Below are positions 18,726 through 28,543 of a stretch of DNA of 64,000 bases, in pieces. This DNA comes from Treponema sp. OMZ 838 (lineage in GTDB: Bacteria; Spirochaetota; Spirochaetia; Treponematales; Treponemataceae). A program made the position numbers and the translations under genes. The stretch spans positions 1,116,001 through 1,180,000 of the forward strand of contig NZ_CP009227.1 of NCBI RefSeq assembly GCF_000775995.1, written 5' to 3'. Under the pieces are notes generated by a model that was not told the origin of the DNA, ran no database searches, and saw nothing but the letters and a program-made list of their open reading frames with translations. Position 1 is the first letter of the stretch. Every line of letters starts with the position of its first letter.

Positions 18726-19907
18726 ATGCGAATTGCTATTATCGCCGAATACTACCTGCCCGCGATCAATGGTGTTGTATACCACATGGAAGCCTTGAGG
18801 ACGGGCCTTATAGAAGCAGGACACGAAGTATTAATTGTAAAACCGGATTTTAACACAAAGCATCATCATATTACCGACGGTATTTTATATAGTCCCGCAG
18901 TAAAATTACCTAATCTGTATGATTACTGTGTCTCGTATCCATACAGTAAAAGTGAATTAAAACTCTTACAGGAATGGAAGCCGGATATTCTTCATATCCA
19001 CACGGAGTTTAGTCAGGGTATGTTTGCTCTTTATGCAGCACGCAGGCTCAATATACCGATTGTATACACCTGCCATACCATGTATTACGACTATATGCAT
19101 TATTTAGGGATATTTAAGAATCTTAAAGCGGCAAAAAATTTTATTAATTGGAGCATTTTAAAATATACCAATGCCGCTAAAGCGGTTATTTGCGCATCAA
19201 CAAAGATGGAAGATTTTTTAAAGCAATGCAAAGTAACGACCCCTATTTATAAAATCCCAAATGCGTGTATTACATCCGACTTTTCCGAAGAAACACTCAA
19301 TCAAGAAGTTATTAACAATCTTAAAATCCAGTACGCCATTAAACCTGAGGATTTTATTGCCTGTTTTTGTGGGAGACTTGCCTCCGAAAAAAATCTTTCA
19401 CTCACACTAGAATATTGGAAACAGTTTGTAGACAGGATGCCGAATGCCAAATTATTTATAATCGGGAACGGTCCTGCCAGAGCAGAACTTGAACAGCAAG
19501 CACAGGATTACGGTCTTACCCATTCGGTTATCTTTACCGGTGCGATTCCGCATGAAACCGTTAAATATTATTATCACTTATGTGATGCATATATTATGAC
19601 CTCGCTTTCGGAAAACCATTCAGTTTCGGCGTTGGAAGCGATGGCCTGCGGTCTTCCCGTTGTCCATTTGTATGACAAAGACAATGAAGATCAATATATT
19701 GAAGGATTAACAGGGTTTGCTTTTAAAGATTCAGCGGCATTCGTTAAAATCCTGCATGATATCTATGATAAAAAACAACATGCCGAGGGCGGCGAAACAC
19801 TCAAAGAAGAAATAAACTCGGCTATGGCCCAAGACAATTATCAAACGATGGCACAAAAAATTGCAGAGGTTTACCAACGGGTATTGGCAGAAACCCATAA
19901 TCCGTAA
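18726..19907 (+). CDS. GT4-family glycosyltransferase
   Basis: A 393-residue GT-B enzyme. The N-terminal domain starts MRIAIIAEYYLPAINGVVYHMEAL with the G-V-V acceptor-side motif, and DILHIHTEFSQGMFALYAARRLNIPIVYTCHTMYYDY is diagnostic. The C-terminal half has FCGRLASEKNLSLTLEYW, FIIGNGPAR and the donor-binding ExxxxxE motif in ENHSVSALEAMACGLPVV. It is similar in plan to diacylglycerol glucosyltransferases and may make a membrane glycolipid. The start at 18726 is preceded by AAAGGG; the longer frame from 18660 includes leader sequence. It is followed by a strong terminator. Confidence 0.85.
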   Translation: MRIAIIAEYYLPAINGVVYHMEALRTGLIEAGHEVLIVKPDFNTKHHHITDGILYSPAVKLPNLYDYCVSYPYSKSELKLLQEWKPDILHIHTEFSQGMFALYAARRLNIPIVYTCHTMYYDYMHYLGIFKNLKAAKNFINWSILKYTNAAKAVICASTKMEDFLKQCKVTTPIYKIPNACITSDFSEETLNQEVINNLKIQYAIKPEDFIACFCGRLASEKNLSLTLEYWKQFVDRMPNAKLFIIGNGPARAELEQQAQDYGLTHSVIFTGAIPHETVKYYYHLCDAYIMTSLSENHSVSALEAMACGLPVVHLYDKDNEDQYIEGLTGFAFKDSAAFVKILHDIYDKKQHAEGGETLKEEINSAMAQDNYQTMAQKIAEVYQRVLAETHNP

Positions 19908-19916
19908 CAGCCCTTC

Positions 19917-19951
19917 TGTGCGAAATTTTATCTAAAATTTCGCACATTTTT
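19917..19951 (+). terminator. Rho-independent terminator
   Basis: A perfect 13-bp stem TGTGCGAAATTTT / AAAATTTCGCACA with loop ATCT, followed by TTTTT, ten bases after the glycosyltransferase stop. Confidence 0.85.
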
Positions 19952-19964
19952 CCCACAAATGGAT

Positions 19965-20100
19965 AAACGCATCAGGTAGACTAGATAAAAACCGCGGAAA
20001 AACTGAGACTGTGAGACCATTTGAACCGCGAAGAGGTTCAACTCTGGTCGAATAGTCTCAGTTTTTCCGTGGGGGTGTTAAAAAACGACCTGATGCGTTT
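19965..20100. repeat. Nested long inverted repeat
   Basis: The outer arms are a perfect 13-bp pair, AAACGCATCAGGT (19965-19977) and its complement (20088-20100). Inside are 19-bp arms with one mismatch (19992-20010, 20054-20072; core GGAAAAACTGAGACT). In the centre GAACC/GGTTC brackets GCGAAGA. The whole 136-bp unit could fold into one long cruciform or RNA hairpin. It lies just before the ABC-F gene. It may be a miniature mobile element or an attenuator. Confidence 0.75.
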
Positions 20101-20150
20101 ATTCATCCATCCCGTTCACTCTTTTTTTCTTTTAGGCTATACTATCCTTT

Positions 20151-21806
20151 ATGATTACAGTAAGCGATGTTAGTTTAAAATTTTCGGAAAAACCTCTTTT
20201 TAAAGATGTCAATTTAAAATTTACCCCCGGGAACTGCTACGGCATTATCGGAGCAAACGGGGCAGGCAAGTCAACATTCCTCAAGCTGCTTTCCGGCGAG
20301 TTGGAGCACGACAGTGGAGAAATCAGCATTACACCGGGTGAGCGGATGGCGGTACTGCGGCAGGATCACTTTGCTTTTGATGAATATTCCGTCAAAGACA
20401 CCGTATACATGGGACACCCGCAGCTCTACAAAATTATGAAAGAGCGGGAAACCATTTACGAAAAAGAAGATTTCAGCGAAGAGGACGGTATCCGCGCCTC
20501 GGAGCTCGAAGGTGAGTTTGCCGATATGGGTGGCTGGGAGGCAGAAAATCAGGTAGAACAGATGCTCTCCGGGCTCGGCTTGGAAGAGGCAAACCACGAG
20601 CGCATGATGAGCGAGCTTGACGAAAGTCAGAAAGTGCGTGTGCTGCTGGCACAGGCGCTGTTCGGCAATCCCGATATTCTCTTGTTGGACGAACCGACGA
20701 ACGGTCTCGACCTTGAATCCATCAGCTGGCTTGAGGAGTTTTTAATTGAATTCCCGAATACCGTGATCGTGGTATCGCACGACCGGCACTTTCTAAACAC
20801 CGTGTGTACGCATATTTGCGATATCGACTTCGGAAAAATCCGTATGTACAGCGGTAACTACGACTTCTGGTATCAGATGAGTCAGATTATGCAGCGGCAG
20901 GCACGCGATCAGCAGAAAAAACGCGAAGAAAAGATGAAAGATCTGCGCGAATTTATCCTGCGCTTTGCTTCTAACGCGGCAAAAAGCCGGCAGGCAACCA
21001 GCCGCAAAAAAGTGTACGACAAACTTGCCCTGGAAGAACTGGAGGTTACCACTCGGAAATTCCCGTATGTCCACTTTAAACCGGATAGAGAAATCGGGAA
21101 TAACGTTGTCCGCGTAGAAAAGCTCAACTATATTTCTAAGGAAGAAGGTTCGGGCAACGGCATTACGCTGCTCAAAGATTTCAGCTTGACCGTGAACCGG
21201 ACGGACAAAATCGCCTTTGTCGGACAGGAGCATAACTCAAAATCGGCTTTCTTCGATATTATCGCCGGTGTTAAAACCGCCGATTCTGGGGATGTGTATT
21301 GGGGACAGACCGTTACGAATGCCTACCTCAGCAAGGATAATTCCAGCTACTTTGAAACAGATTTGAACATTACCGATTGGCTGCGGCAATTTTCCACCGA
21401 ACAGGACGAAGCCTACGTGCGCGGCTTTTTGGGACGGATGCTTTTTACCGGCGATGAGTCGCTCAAACCCGTTAAGGTGCTTTCCGGAGGAGAAAAGGTA
21501 CGCTGTATGCTCAGTAAGCTGATGCTTTCCGGCGCCAATGTGCTGATTATGGATGAGCCGACCAATCACCTCGACTTGGAAGCGATCACCAGTTTGAACG
21601 AGGCGCTCATCGCCTTCCCCGGCGTCGTTCTGTTCAACTCGCATGACCACGAATTCATTTCGTCCATTGCAAACCGCATTGTAGAAATTACCCCCGGCGG
21701 TGTAATCGACCGGATGATGCCCTTTGACGACTATATCCGCGATGAGCACGTCCACGAACTCCGCAATGAATATTACGGCGGCACAGCAAAAAAGATATTG
21801 ATTTGA
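20151..21806 (+). CDS. ABC-F ATPase, YbiT-like
   Basis: A 551-residue protein with two ABC domains and no membrane segments, joined by a charged linker (QRQARDQQKKREEKMKDLREF), the ABC-F plan. Members act on the ribosome in translation control or antibiotic protection. Domain 1 has an intact Walker A (GANGAGKS), Walker B (ILLLDEPTNGLD) and switch His (VVSHDRH), but its signature is SELDESQK instead of LSGGQ. Domain 2 has an intact signature LSGGEK and Walker B (VLIMDEPTNHLD), but Walker A reads GQEHNSKS, lacking the usual GK pair. Each composite site thus lacks one element in a complementary way. Something similar is seen in some YbiT-type proteins of clostridia and spirochaetes, to my recollection. 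Confidence 0.85.
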   Translation: MITVSDVSLKFSEKPLFKDVNLKFTPGNCYGIIGANGAGKSTFLKLLSGELEHDSGEISITPGERMAVLRQDHFAFDEYSVKDTVYMGHPQLYKIMKERETIYEKEDFSEEDGIRASELEGEFADMGGWEAENQVEQMLSGLGLEEANHERMMSELDESQKVRVLLAQALFGNPDILLLDEPTNGLDLESISWLEEFLIEFPNTVIVVSHDRHFLNTVCTHICDIDFGKIRMYSGNYDFWYQMSQIMQRQARDQQKKREEKMKDLREFILRFASNAAKSRQATSRKKVYDKLALEELEVTTRKFPYVHFKPDREIGNNVVRVEKLNYISKEEGSGNGITLLKDFSLTVNRTDKIAFVGQEHNSKSAFFDIIAGVKTADSGDVYWGQTVTNAYLSKDNSSYFETDLNITDWLRQFSTEQDEAYVRGFLGRMLFTGDESLKPVKVLSGGEKVRCMLSKLMLSGANVLIMDEPTNHLDLEAITSLNEALIAFPGVVLFNSHDHEFISSIANRIVEITPGGVIDRMMPFDDYIRDEHVHELRNEYYGGTAKKILI

Positions 21807-21818
21807 GCAATTTGTCTA

Positions 21819-21896
21819 TGGAAAAATGTGATAAATCACCATAAAATATCTGGAAAAATGTGATTTTTACCTCGAATAATGCTGGAAAAATGTGAT
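21819..21896. repeat. Three 14-bp direct repeats, 32-bp period
   Basis: TGGAAAAATGTGAT occurs at 21819, 21851 and 21883, exactly 32 bp apart (three helical turns). The first copy runs into a GTGATAAATCAC palindrome. They sit directly upstream of the DUF4143 fragment and could be operator sites on one face of the helix, or a remnant of a tandem duplication. Confidence 0.8.
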
Positions 21897-21917
21897 AAAA
21901 CGTGATAGTATACGGTC

Positions 21918-22472
21918 ATGGATTACAAACTCCGCCGTAAAGATACCGGAATTGTAAATGTGTGTTACAATCTTGCGCAGCCGGAACTGCCTTTAAGAGG
22001 CAATTATAATCCGACGGAATATAAAATCTATTATCACGATACGGGAATTTTGATTGCAGCCCTGGATGAAGAGGCGCAGGCAGATTTACGGCAGAACAAA
22101 AATTTCAACACATACAAAGGCGCAATCTTTGAGAACATTGTCGGCGATATGCTGGTAAAACAGGGATATGAACTCTTTTATTACAAGAATGAAAAATCTA
22201 CCGTTGAAATGGATTTTTTTATCCGCGATGCCGAATCTCTTGTTCCTGTAGAAGTAAAGGCAACTGACAGCGCTACGGCTTCGCTTAAAAATCTGATAGA
22301 AAAAGAAAAATATCCGGATATTCATTACGGAATAAAACTCTGTGCAAAGAACATTGGATTTAATGGTAAATTTTATACATTCCCGTATTTCTGCACATTT
22401 TTATTAAAACGATATATGCTGGAAAAAATCGGTTCAAAACAAAAATATTTACAGGAGCGATACTTGACATAG
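21918..22472 (+). pseudogene. C-terminal DUF4143 half of an AAA ATPase
   Basis: The 184-residue product starts in the middle of a family pattern: NPTEYKIYYHDTGILIAALD..., then GAIFENIVGDMLVKQGYELFYYKNEKSTVEMDFFI and VPVEVKATDSATASLKNLIE. These match the C-terminal DUF4143 domain of ATPases normally about 400-430 residues long (AAA domain first). Domain features include ...E(x)DFFI... and VEVKA, which are nuclease-like in pattern. The N-terminal ATPase is absent, so I treat it as a remnant, though a start codon and stop are present. Confidence 0.7.
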
Positions 22473-22513
22473 CACTCAATATCCTATATACTCGCCCTGT
22501 TATTTCAAGATAT

Positions 22514-22586
22514 GGGCTATTAGCTCAGTAGGTAGAGCAACGCCCTTTTAAGGCGTGGGTCGATGGTTCGAATCCATCATAGCTCA
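22514..22586 (+). tRNA. tRNA-Lys (anticodon TTT)
   Basis: Cloverleaf by eye: acceptor GGGCTAT pairs with ATAGCTC (one G-T), D-loop AGCTCAGTAGGTAGAGC, anticodon stem ACGCC/GGCGT with loop CTTTTAA, T-arm GATGGTTCGAATCCATC, discriminator A. The CCA end is not encoded. Confidence 0.95.
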
Positions 22587-22588
22587 AA

Positions 22589-22620
22589 AGACTGCAAGGG
22601 GGCTTGCAGTCTTTTTTTTT
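22589..22620 (+). terminator. Terminator of tRNA-Lys
   Basis: Perfect stem AGACTGCAAG / CTTGCAGTCT with loop GGGG and a run of nine T, directly after the tRNA. Confidence 0.9.
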
Positions 22621-22665
22621 ACGCTATTACTTTCGCTATGATAAATCACGAGGAGGACAAAAATT

Positions 22666-23070
22666 ATGATAGCCCCAATAGAAGTAGAAGTTCGCAGCTA
22701 CGAACTGGACGCATATAATCATGTAAACAATGCCATATATTTAAACTACTTGGAGTACGCCCGTATGGAATACCTACGCCGTATCGGTTTTGATTATGTC
22801 GGACTCATCGATGAAGGCTATATGCTTTATGTAACACATATCGACATTCATTACAAATATTCTGCGCGGCTTTACGATAAACTCCGTATTGACGTTACGC
22901 CCATCAAACTCGGCAAACTTTCGGGAACTTTCCGGCAGGTAATCACAAATCCGGAGGGTTTTGTCTGTGCTGAAGCCGAAGTTTCGTGGGGCTGTGTAGA
23001 TAAAACCGGTAAGCCCGCAAAACTACCGGACAAGTATTTTGTTGGCGGCCTTGTCCCAGAGAAAAACTAG
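22666..23070 (+). CDS. Acyl-CoA thioesterase, YbgC/4HBT hotdog family
   Basis: A 134-residue single hotdog-fold protein. Asp15 in ELDAYNHVNNAIYLNYLEYARMEYL is the catalytic Asp of the 4-hydroxybenzoyl-CoA/YbgC branch, with HVNN conserved next to it. These enzymes hydrolyse short or medium acyl-CoA thioesters. Start at 22666 follows GAGGAGG. Stands alone between tRNA-Lys and a chemoreceptor. Confidence 0.85.
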   Translation: MIAPIEVEVRSYELDAYNHVNNAIYLNYLEYARMEYLRRIGFDYVGLIDEGYMLYVTHIDIHYKYSARLYDKLRIDVTPIKLGKLSGTFRQVITNPEGFVCAEAEVSWGCVDKTGKPAKLPDKYFVGGLVPEKN

Positions 23071-23305
23071 TTCATAATTTTTTATTTTATAGAAAATCTC
23101 TCGAGCCTCTGTTTTTAGAACTTTTCTTTAGATTTAATTTGCTTTACCACCATTACTCATTGCTTGCTGGACACATATCGGCAAAAGGGCTATACTTTTC
23201 ATGTGTACGCAATATACACGTGGATCCGCTTATTTTTTACCTTCTAAAAGGCGGACAAGATAGGCGGATGTAATCTTTTGTCATAATAAGGAGAGTTTTG
23301 ACAAA

Positions 23306-25468
23306 ATGAACGAAAAAAGTACCATCCACACCCACCCAAGACAAGCAAAGAAGGCGCAGCCCGCCGCCAAAAAGACACGAAATCGTTTTTCTTTAAAAAA
23401 GAAACTTATTCTTATTTTCGGTCTTTTGATCGCACTTGCTTCATCTATTGAAGGATTTCTTGCCGTACATACAGCGCGTAGAGCGGTTCTCGAAAAAATA
23501 GAGACGCATCTTATCGATAAGGCAAATGATACTGCAGAAATTATTAACGGACGGATTACTGCATTTTTACAGTTTATTGAAGGTATTGCCCGTATGCCTC
23601 TTTTGAGGGATGCCGATGTCTCTGTAAAAGAAAAAGCAGACTTTTTGACTCGAGAGGTTGCTTTTAACACACGCCTCAAGGAAATGAATTTCAGCGATAT
23701 AAATGGAAAATGTACCCTTCCTGACGGTTCGCTGGTAACCGTTGACGACCGTGAGTGGTTCCGTGCAGCTTTAAGCGGAAAGAAGTATTTTTCTGCTCCG
23801 TATATATCACGCGCGACTGGTGAATTGATCGCTGTCCTCTCTGTTCCTATTTATGATGAAAACAGAGCCGTTGCAGGTGTTCTCTCCGCAGATATTTCAG
23901 GTTTGTTGCTTTCCGGTGATATTGCAGACATCGTGATCGGTCAAACCGGCAATTGCTATATCTTAGATGATAAAGGCGTTATTATAGCTGACAAAGATTC
24001 TTCTCTGGTAGAAAATCAAGCTAATATTATTGAACAAGCTAAGACTAATGCCTCACTGGCGTCTACTGCAGCGTTTTTACAGCAAGTACTAACTACGACG
24101 ACAAGCAGTGTTGACTATTATACCTATGAAGGGGAGAGCTATATTGCCTCATTTGCTAAAATCGCGTCGGTAAATTGGTCCGTAGTTGTACGTGCACCTG
24201 TCAAGGAGTTTTTAGGAACGGTCTATGCACTCCAGTTTTCTATGCTCATTATCGGTGTGATTATTTTGCTTTCAGCGATTGTTGTGGTGTATCTGGTTAC
24301 CCATACAATCGTAAAACCTATTCACACTGCTGTTTCCGCTTTACAGGATATTGCCCAAGGCGAAGGCGACTTAACCGTCCGTTTGCCGCTGATAGGAAAT
24401 GACGAAATCACGGATATGGCAGCGTATTTTAATGAAACTATTACAAAAATAGGCACATCAATCCGGACAGTCGGAATTAACAGTCAAAAAATGGAAGAAA
24501 TCGGCGATGAACTTGCATCAAATATGACCGAAACGGCAAGTGCCGTCAACCAAATTAGTGCAAACATCGACAGTGTTAAACAGCAAGCTTTAACTCAGGC
24601 TGCCAGCGTTACCGAAACGGCATCAACCATTGAAGAAATTGTCCGAACTATTAAGCAGCTGAACGCCAGTATTGACACGCAGGCTGCAAGTGTCGCACAA
24701 TCTTCATCTTCTGTAGAAGAGATGGTTGCAAATATCGCCTCTATCGGACAAACACTCGGAAAAACCGATGACGTAGTTAAAAGTCTTACAACAGCGACCG
24801 GCGACGGCAAAGCAACACTTGTTACCTCTAACACTGTAACACAGAAGATTGCAGAAGAATCCGGTTCTCTAATGGAAGCCAGCAGTGTTATTCAGCATAT
24901 TGCTTCGCAAACCAATTTACTTGCAATGAATGCCGCAATAGAAGCAGCTCATGCAGGAGAGGCAGGTAAAGGCTTTGCCGTTGTTGCAGACGAAATCCGC
25001 AAACTCGCAGAAGAATCTTCGATGCAAGGGAAAACCATCACCACTACATTGAAAGCGCTCAGCGGTGAAATCGAAACACTCTCCACTTCATCCAAAACAG
25101 TAGAAGAAAAATTTAACGCAATTTTCAGCCTTGCCGAGCAGGTAAAAGAAATGAGTGCCAACCTAACCGAAGCGATGCGGGAGCAGGAAAACGGCAGCAG
25201 AGAGGTACTCACCGCTATTAAGAGTATTAATACGGTAACAATAGAAGTGCAAGCCGGTTCGGAAGAAATGCTGAAAGGCGGGGAAGGAGTGGCAGAAGAG
25301 ATGCGTAAGCTCGACAACCTGACCCGCATCATCACCCAAAGTATGAACGAGATGGCCTCAGGCGCAGTACAGATTAACAATGCAGTGCAGGAAGTAAGCG
25401 AGATTACGCAGAAAAATAAGCATAGCATTGAGAATCTTGCAAAAGAAGTCTCAAAGTTTAAAGTGTAA
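23306..25468 (+). CDS. Methyl-accepting chemotaxis protein with Cache domain
   Basis: A 720-residue receptor. A basic N-terminus precedes TM1 (about residues 33-55), then a large extracellular region with double-Cache features ([34 protein letters not shown] and [19 protein letters not shown]), TM2 (about 310-332), HAMP ([30 protein letters not shown]) and a long coiled-coil signalling domain. The hairpin tip [34 protein letters not shown] is intact. It should sense a small molecule and signal through CheA/CheW to the periplasmic flagella. The C-terminus has no CheR-docking pentapeptide. Confidence 0.95.
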   Translation: MNEKSTIHTHPRQAKKAQPAAKKTRNRFSLKKKLILIFGLLIALASSIEGFLAVHTARRAVLEKIETHLIDKANDTAEIINGRITAFLQFIEGIARMPLLRDADVSVKEKADFLTREVAFNTRLKEMNFSDINGKCTLPDGSLVTVDDREWFRAALSGKKYFSAPYISRATGELIAVLSVPIYDENRAVAGVLSADISGLLLSGDIADIVIGQTGNCYILDDKGVIIADKDSSLVENQANIIEQAKTNASLASTAAFLQQVLTTTTSSVDYYTYEGESYIASFAKIASVNWSVVVRAPVKEFLGTVYALQFSMLIIGVIILLSAIVVVYLVTHTIVKPIHTAVSALQDIAQGEGDLTVRLPLIGNDEITDMAAYFNETITKIGTSIRTVGINSQKMEEIGDELASNMTETASAVNQISANIDSVKQQALTQAASVTETASTIEEIVRTIKQLNASIDTQAASVAQSSSSVEEMVANIASIGQTLGKTDDVVKSLTTATGDGKATLVTSNTVTQKIAEESGSLMEASSVIQHIASQTNLLAMNAAIEAAHAGEAGKGFAVVADEIRKLAEESSMQGKTITTTLKALSGEIETLSTSSKTVEEKFNAIFSLAEQVKEMSANLTEAMREQENGSREVLTAIKSINTVTIEVQAGSEEMLKGGEGVAEEMRKLDNLTRIITQSMNEMASGAVQINNAVQEVSEITQKNKHSIENLAKEVSKFKV

Positions 25469-25532
25469 TATGTAAAACATAAGGTACCGCCACCGGATTG
25501 TTTTACTACATCCTGACATAGAGGAGTTTGAA

Positions 25533-26273
25533 ATGTATAGTCGGAAAATTGAGCTTAAAAAGATAAATGCCCTTATATATGCACTGGTCTGTATTATGCT
25601 GTCGGGAAATGCCTGTACAGCGCAAGAAGGAAAAAGCGATTCACAGGGTACTGCGGAGATTGCTGATATGAAAGGTGCCGCGCTGGACACCATTATGAAC
25701 GACAAGGCGGAAAAAGAGCAGTATCTTGTTATCGATGTGCGTGAAAAATACGAGTACGATGCAGGGCACGTTCGCTACGCAATCAACATCAGCCTTAACG
25801 ATATCGGTAACAGACTGAGTGATATTGCAGACTGCAAGGATAAAAATATTATCGTTATTTGCAGAAGCGGAAGACGGAGCCGGGCAGCTGCAGAAATCTT
25901 ACAAAAGAACGGATTTAAAAAACTGTTCAATGCGGATGGAGTCGGCAGCTATTCTTATAAATCGCTCACAAAAGTCGCAAATGTACGGGGAAAGCAGATG
26001 CAGGAGTTGGTAAATACCGGAAGCTATTCGGTAGTCGATGCCCGGGAACCTGCGGACTATGCCGTTTCGCATTTAAAGGGCGCGATATCGGGCAATGCGA
26101 ATACCGTCGCTGAATTACTCCCCAAACTGCCTAAAGACAAACCGGTACTGACCTACTGTTATTCCGGCAACCGCTCTTTTGCCCTTGCGGAAAAATTAGC
26201 GGCTGCAGGATACACGGTGATAAACAGTTTAGACGGAACAAAAGAATACTCAGCCTTTGAATTGATAAAATAA
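25533..26273 (+). CDS. Double-rhodanese lipoprotein
   Basis: A 246-residue protein with a lipobox near residues 24-29 (LSGNAC) and two rhodanese domains: residues about 50-135 with active loop CRSGRRS and about 145-240 with CYSGNRS. Both loops keep the catalytic Cys, so both could carry persulfide. It probably works in the periplasm or at the membrane on sulfur or selenium species. The ribosome site is GAGGAG. Divided from the chemoreceptor by 64 bases and convergent with map. Confidence 0.8.
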   Translation: MYSRKIELKKINALIYALVCIMLSGNACTAQEGKSDSQGTAEIADMKGAALDTIMNDKAEKEQYLVIDVREKYEYDAGHVRYAINISLNDIGNRLSDIADCKDKNIIVICRSGRRSRAAAEILQKNGFKKLFNADGVGSYSYKSLTKVANVRGKQMQELVNTGSYSVVDAREPADYAVSHLKGAISGNANTVAELLPKLPKDKPVLTYCYSGNRSFALAEKLAAAGYTVINSLDGTKEYSAFELIK

Positions 26274-26294
26274 CGCAAAATGCGCCGCGTTTAC

Positions 26295-27059
26295 TTACAC
26301 TTCACCGGGGGCAAGTTGGGTTAAAATTTCGGTGTGGTCTTCAAAGATGGCAACCGTGTGCTCCATGTGGCAGGAACAGGACTTATCGGCGCTGACAACC
26401 GTCCATCCGTCGGCGCGGGTTTTAACATCCGCCGTACCGAGGTTAATCATCGGTTCAATCGCAATCACCATGCCGGGTACCAACCGAGGATTTGGCCCGC
26501 CGCGCTCCGGTACGTTCGGAATATTCGGTTCTTCATGTACTTTAAGCCCGACCCCATGGCCGCAGTATTCATATACAACGCCGTATTTATACTGCCGTGC
26601 CAAATCGTACACCGCGCGGGATATTGCATTTACACGCTTTCCCGCCTGACAAGCGGCGATACCCGCATAGAGACAATCGGTAGTAACCTTTAAGAGCTGG
26701 GCTCGTTCAGGGCTTACCTTCCCGACCGGTACCGTTACGCAGGAATCGCTGATGTATCCGTTGAGGTCAATACCGATATCCAGCGATACGAGGTCTCCTT
26801 CCTGTACGATTTTCTTTTTGCTGGGAATGCCGTGAATAACTTCTTCGTTGATGGAGATACAGGCTGCCCCCGGAAAATCTTCTGCATACCATGCGGGAAT
26901 ACCGCCGATGCTCTTAATGTACTCAACACAAAAGTCATCCAGCGCTTTAGTGGTTACGCCCGGCTGTACACGAGGAGTCAGCTCTTTAAAGAGCCGCGCC
27001 AATGCCTTACAGGATAGGCGGATACCGTCTATCTGTTCCTTTGTCTTAATCCGTATCAT
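26295..27059 (-). CDS. map: Methionine aminopeptidase, type I
   Basis: A 254-residue type I enzyme removing N-terminal Met. Metal ligands are in place: the two Asp in SLDIGIDLNGYISDSC, His in CGHGVGLKVHEEPN, Glu in AIEPMI, and Glu in HMEHTVAI. NEEVIHGIP is the substrate-pocket His. Length and motif order are normal. Confidence 0.95.
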   Translation of the reverse strand: MIRIKTKEQIDGIRLSCKALARLFKELTPRVQPGVTTKALDDFCVEYIKSIGGIPAWYAEDFPGAACISINEEVIHGIPSKKKIVQEGDLVSLDIGIDLNGYISDSCVTVPVGKVSPERAQLLKVTTDCLYAGIAACQAGKRVNAISRAVYDLARQYKYGVVYEYCGHGVGLKVHEEPNIPNVPERGGPNPRLVPGMVIAIEPMINLGTADVKTRADGWTVVSADKSCSCHMEHTVAIFEDHTEILTQLAPGEV

Positions 27060-27139
27060 ATATTCCTTACCTTTTGCGCAGCCTTATCGTCTTAGGAGGA
27101 TACACCGGTTATCTTGTGTTAAGGATATCCGGCACACCG

Positions 27140-28060
27140 TTAACGCCAAAGCTGCTGCTGATAGTTTTTTTTCAACTTCGTTATACCGCGGATACGGGGA
27201 TTCATACGCACGGACGCCGCCGCGCATCCGTCACCGGTGCTAAAATCACCCATCCGGTAATAAATTTCCGCCATCTTTTTTAATATCTCTGCATTATCCG
27301 CTTTACTCAACCCAAAATCCAGCGCGGCTTCGCAGCAATCGAGCAGTAAATCATCGGCAAGAGTATAGATGAGTTTCTCGCGGATAAGCTTGCGGGCTAA
27401 GATAAGCACTTCGGGGAAAAAATGGCGGAAATATGCCTGCTTCTGCTCTTCGCGGATAATCCGGTCAAGCAGCAAAAAAGACTCATAATAATGATCGCGG
27501 AAATACAATTCCTCTGCAAGAACAAAACCGCAATCCATAAAATCTCCCCTGCTAAAGTAATGGCGGAGCGAAAACGAAGGCTGTACTGACCGGAGCCGTA
27601 AAAACTCCTGTACCGCTTCGTCTTCTGCATTATGGAAAAGGTCAAAAAAAATCAGCGTAGCTCTGCTTTCAGGATCCGCCCGTTCTTTTAACCATGTGCG
27701 GTAATCAAAACTTTCACCTTTTTTGGCTGTCTTATTATAGAAAAAATCAAACTCCGCCCGACGTTTTACATCAAGCAATGCTTCATAGGCGCGGATAAGC
27801 CGCATCAGCGCCTGCTCATTTGCTTTTTTACCGCCGGTATTCCGAATATTATGCGGAATATCGGGATGCAATTCTTTAGCTTTTTTTCTAAATGCCCGTT
27901 TGATTTCTGGGGTCGAAGCAGAAGGAGAAATATCTAAAATCTTATAATAATCTTCTATTTCTAGAACTTGATGAGCTGATCGATTTCTGCATCCTTCTTC
28001 GCTATCCTGCTGTCCGCTTTCCGCCTTACTACCCAATATTTGCCCCCGCACGGCGAGCAT
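27140..28060 (-). CDS. J-domain protein with tetratricopeptide-like C-terminus
   Basis: A protein of about 306 residues. The J-domain lies near residue 35-100 (DYYKILDISPSASTPEIKRAFRKKAKELHPDIP) with an intact HPD, followed by a helical region with a final TPR-like pair (LLLDCCEAALDFGLSKADNAEILKKMAEIYYRMGDFSTG). It should stimulate a DnaK partner. The exact start is unclear: ATGs at 28060, 28069 and 28093 overlap the upstream gene; I chose 28060. Probably co-transcribed with the upstream flavodoxin-like gene. Confidence 0.75.
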   Translation of the reverse strand: MLAVRGQILGSKAESGQQDSEEGCRNRSAHQVLEIEDYYKILDISPSASTPEIKRAFRKKAKELHPDIPHNIRNTGGKKANEQALMRLIRAYEALLDVKRRAEFDFFYNKTAKKGESFDYRTWLKERADPESRATLIFFDLFHNAEDEAVQEFLRLRSVQPSFSLRHYFSRGDFMDCGFVLAEELYFRDHYYESFLLLDRIIREEQKQAYFRHFFPEVLILARKLIREKLIYTLADDLLLDCCEAALDFGLSKADNAEILKKMAEIYYRMGDFSTGDGCAAASVRMNPRIRGITKLKKNYQQQLWR

Positions 28061-28475
28061 CCGCAGCATTCCGCAATGTATCGAAGTAGTCAATCATAAA
28101 ACCGCAGCTTTCCAATGCATTCATCACATTCCGGGTAAATTTATCCGAAAACAAGCCGCGGCTTACGGTCAGAACGCAGCCTTTACAGCCTTCTTTTAGG
28201 CCGTGTTCTTTTAGGATAGTTACAACAGCAGAATCGGGTTTGGAGGTAAAAAGCGGTTTTTCGGCGCAGAAAACGGCAACATACCCATACATATTAAGCC
28301 GATCGGTATCGGTCAGTGCATATCCATCCAAAATATGGAACTCATCGCACCGACTATGAGCTCCCTCTTTTAAGGCTTCCAGAAAAAGCTTGGTTTGAGC
28401 TGTTTTCCCTTTATCAAAATATACCAATACTGCTGTCATAAGCGATATAATAAAAAAAATAAATCTCTTGTGCAA
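28029..28475 (-). CDS. Small flavodoxin-like protein
   Basis: A protein of 137-148 residues. TAVLVYFDKGKTAQTKLFLEAL resembles the first strand and phosphate loop of the flavodoxin fold, and GCVLTVSRGLFSDKF a later strand-loop; the family match is weak. A TTG at 28475 has GAAGG upstream, whereas ATG 28439 would start just before the first strand but has no clear ribosome site. The gene overlaps the J-domain gene downstream. Function unknown. Confidence 0.5.
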   Translation of the reverse strand: MHKRFIFFIISLMTAVLVYFDKGKTAQTKLFLEALKEGAHSRCDEFHILDGYALTDTDRLNMYGYVAVFCAEKPLFTSKPDSAVVTILKEHGLKEGCKGCVLTVSRGLFSDKFTRNVMNALESCGFMIDYFDTLRNAADARRAGANIG

Positions 28476-28543
28476 GCAACCTTCATTATCCTGCGATTTT
28501 TATCTACTTTGCCAGACATGATTGCTTATCGTATATCAGTGTT

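Noticed and set aside
23071-23305. Riboswitch before the chemoreceptor
   Set aside because: GC-containing segments such as GGCGGAC and GGCGGAT are present, but no consistent fold or known riboswitch core was seen.
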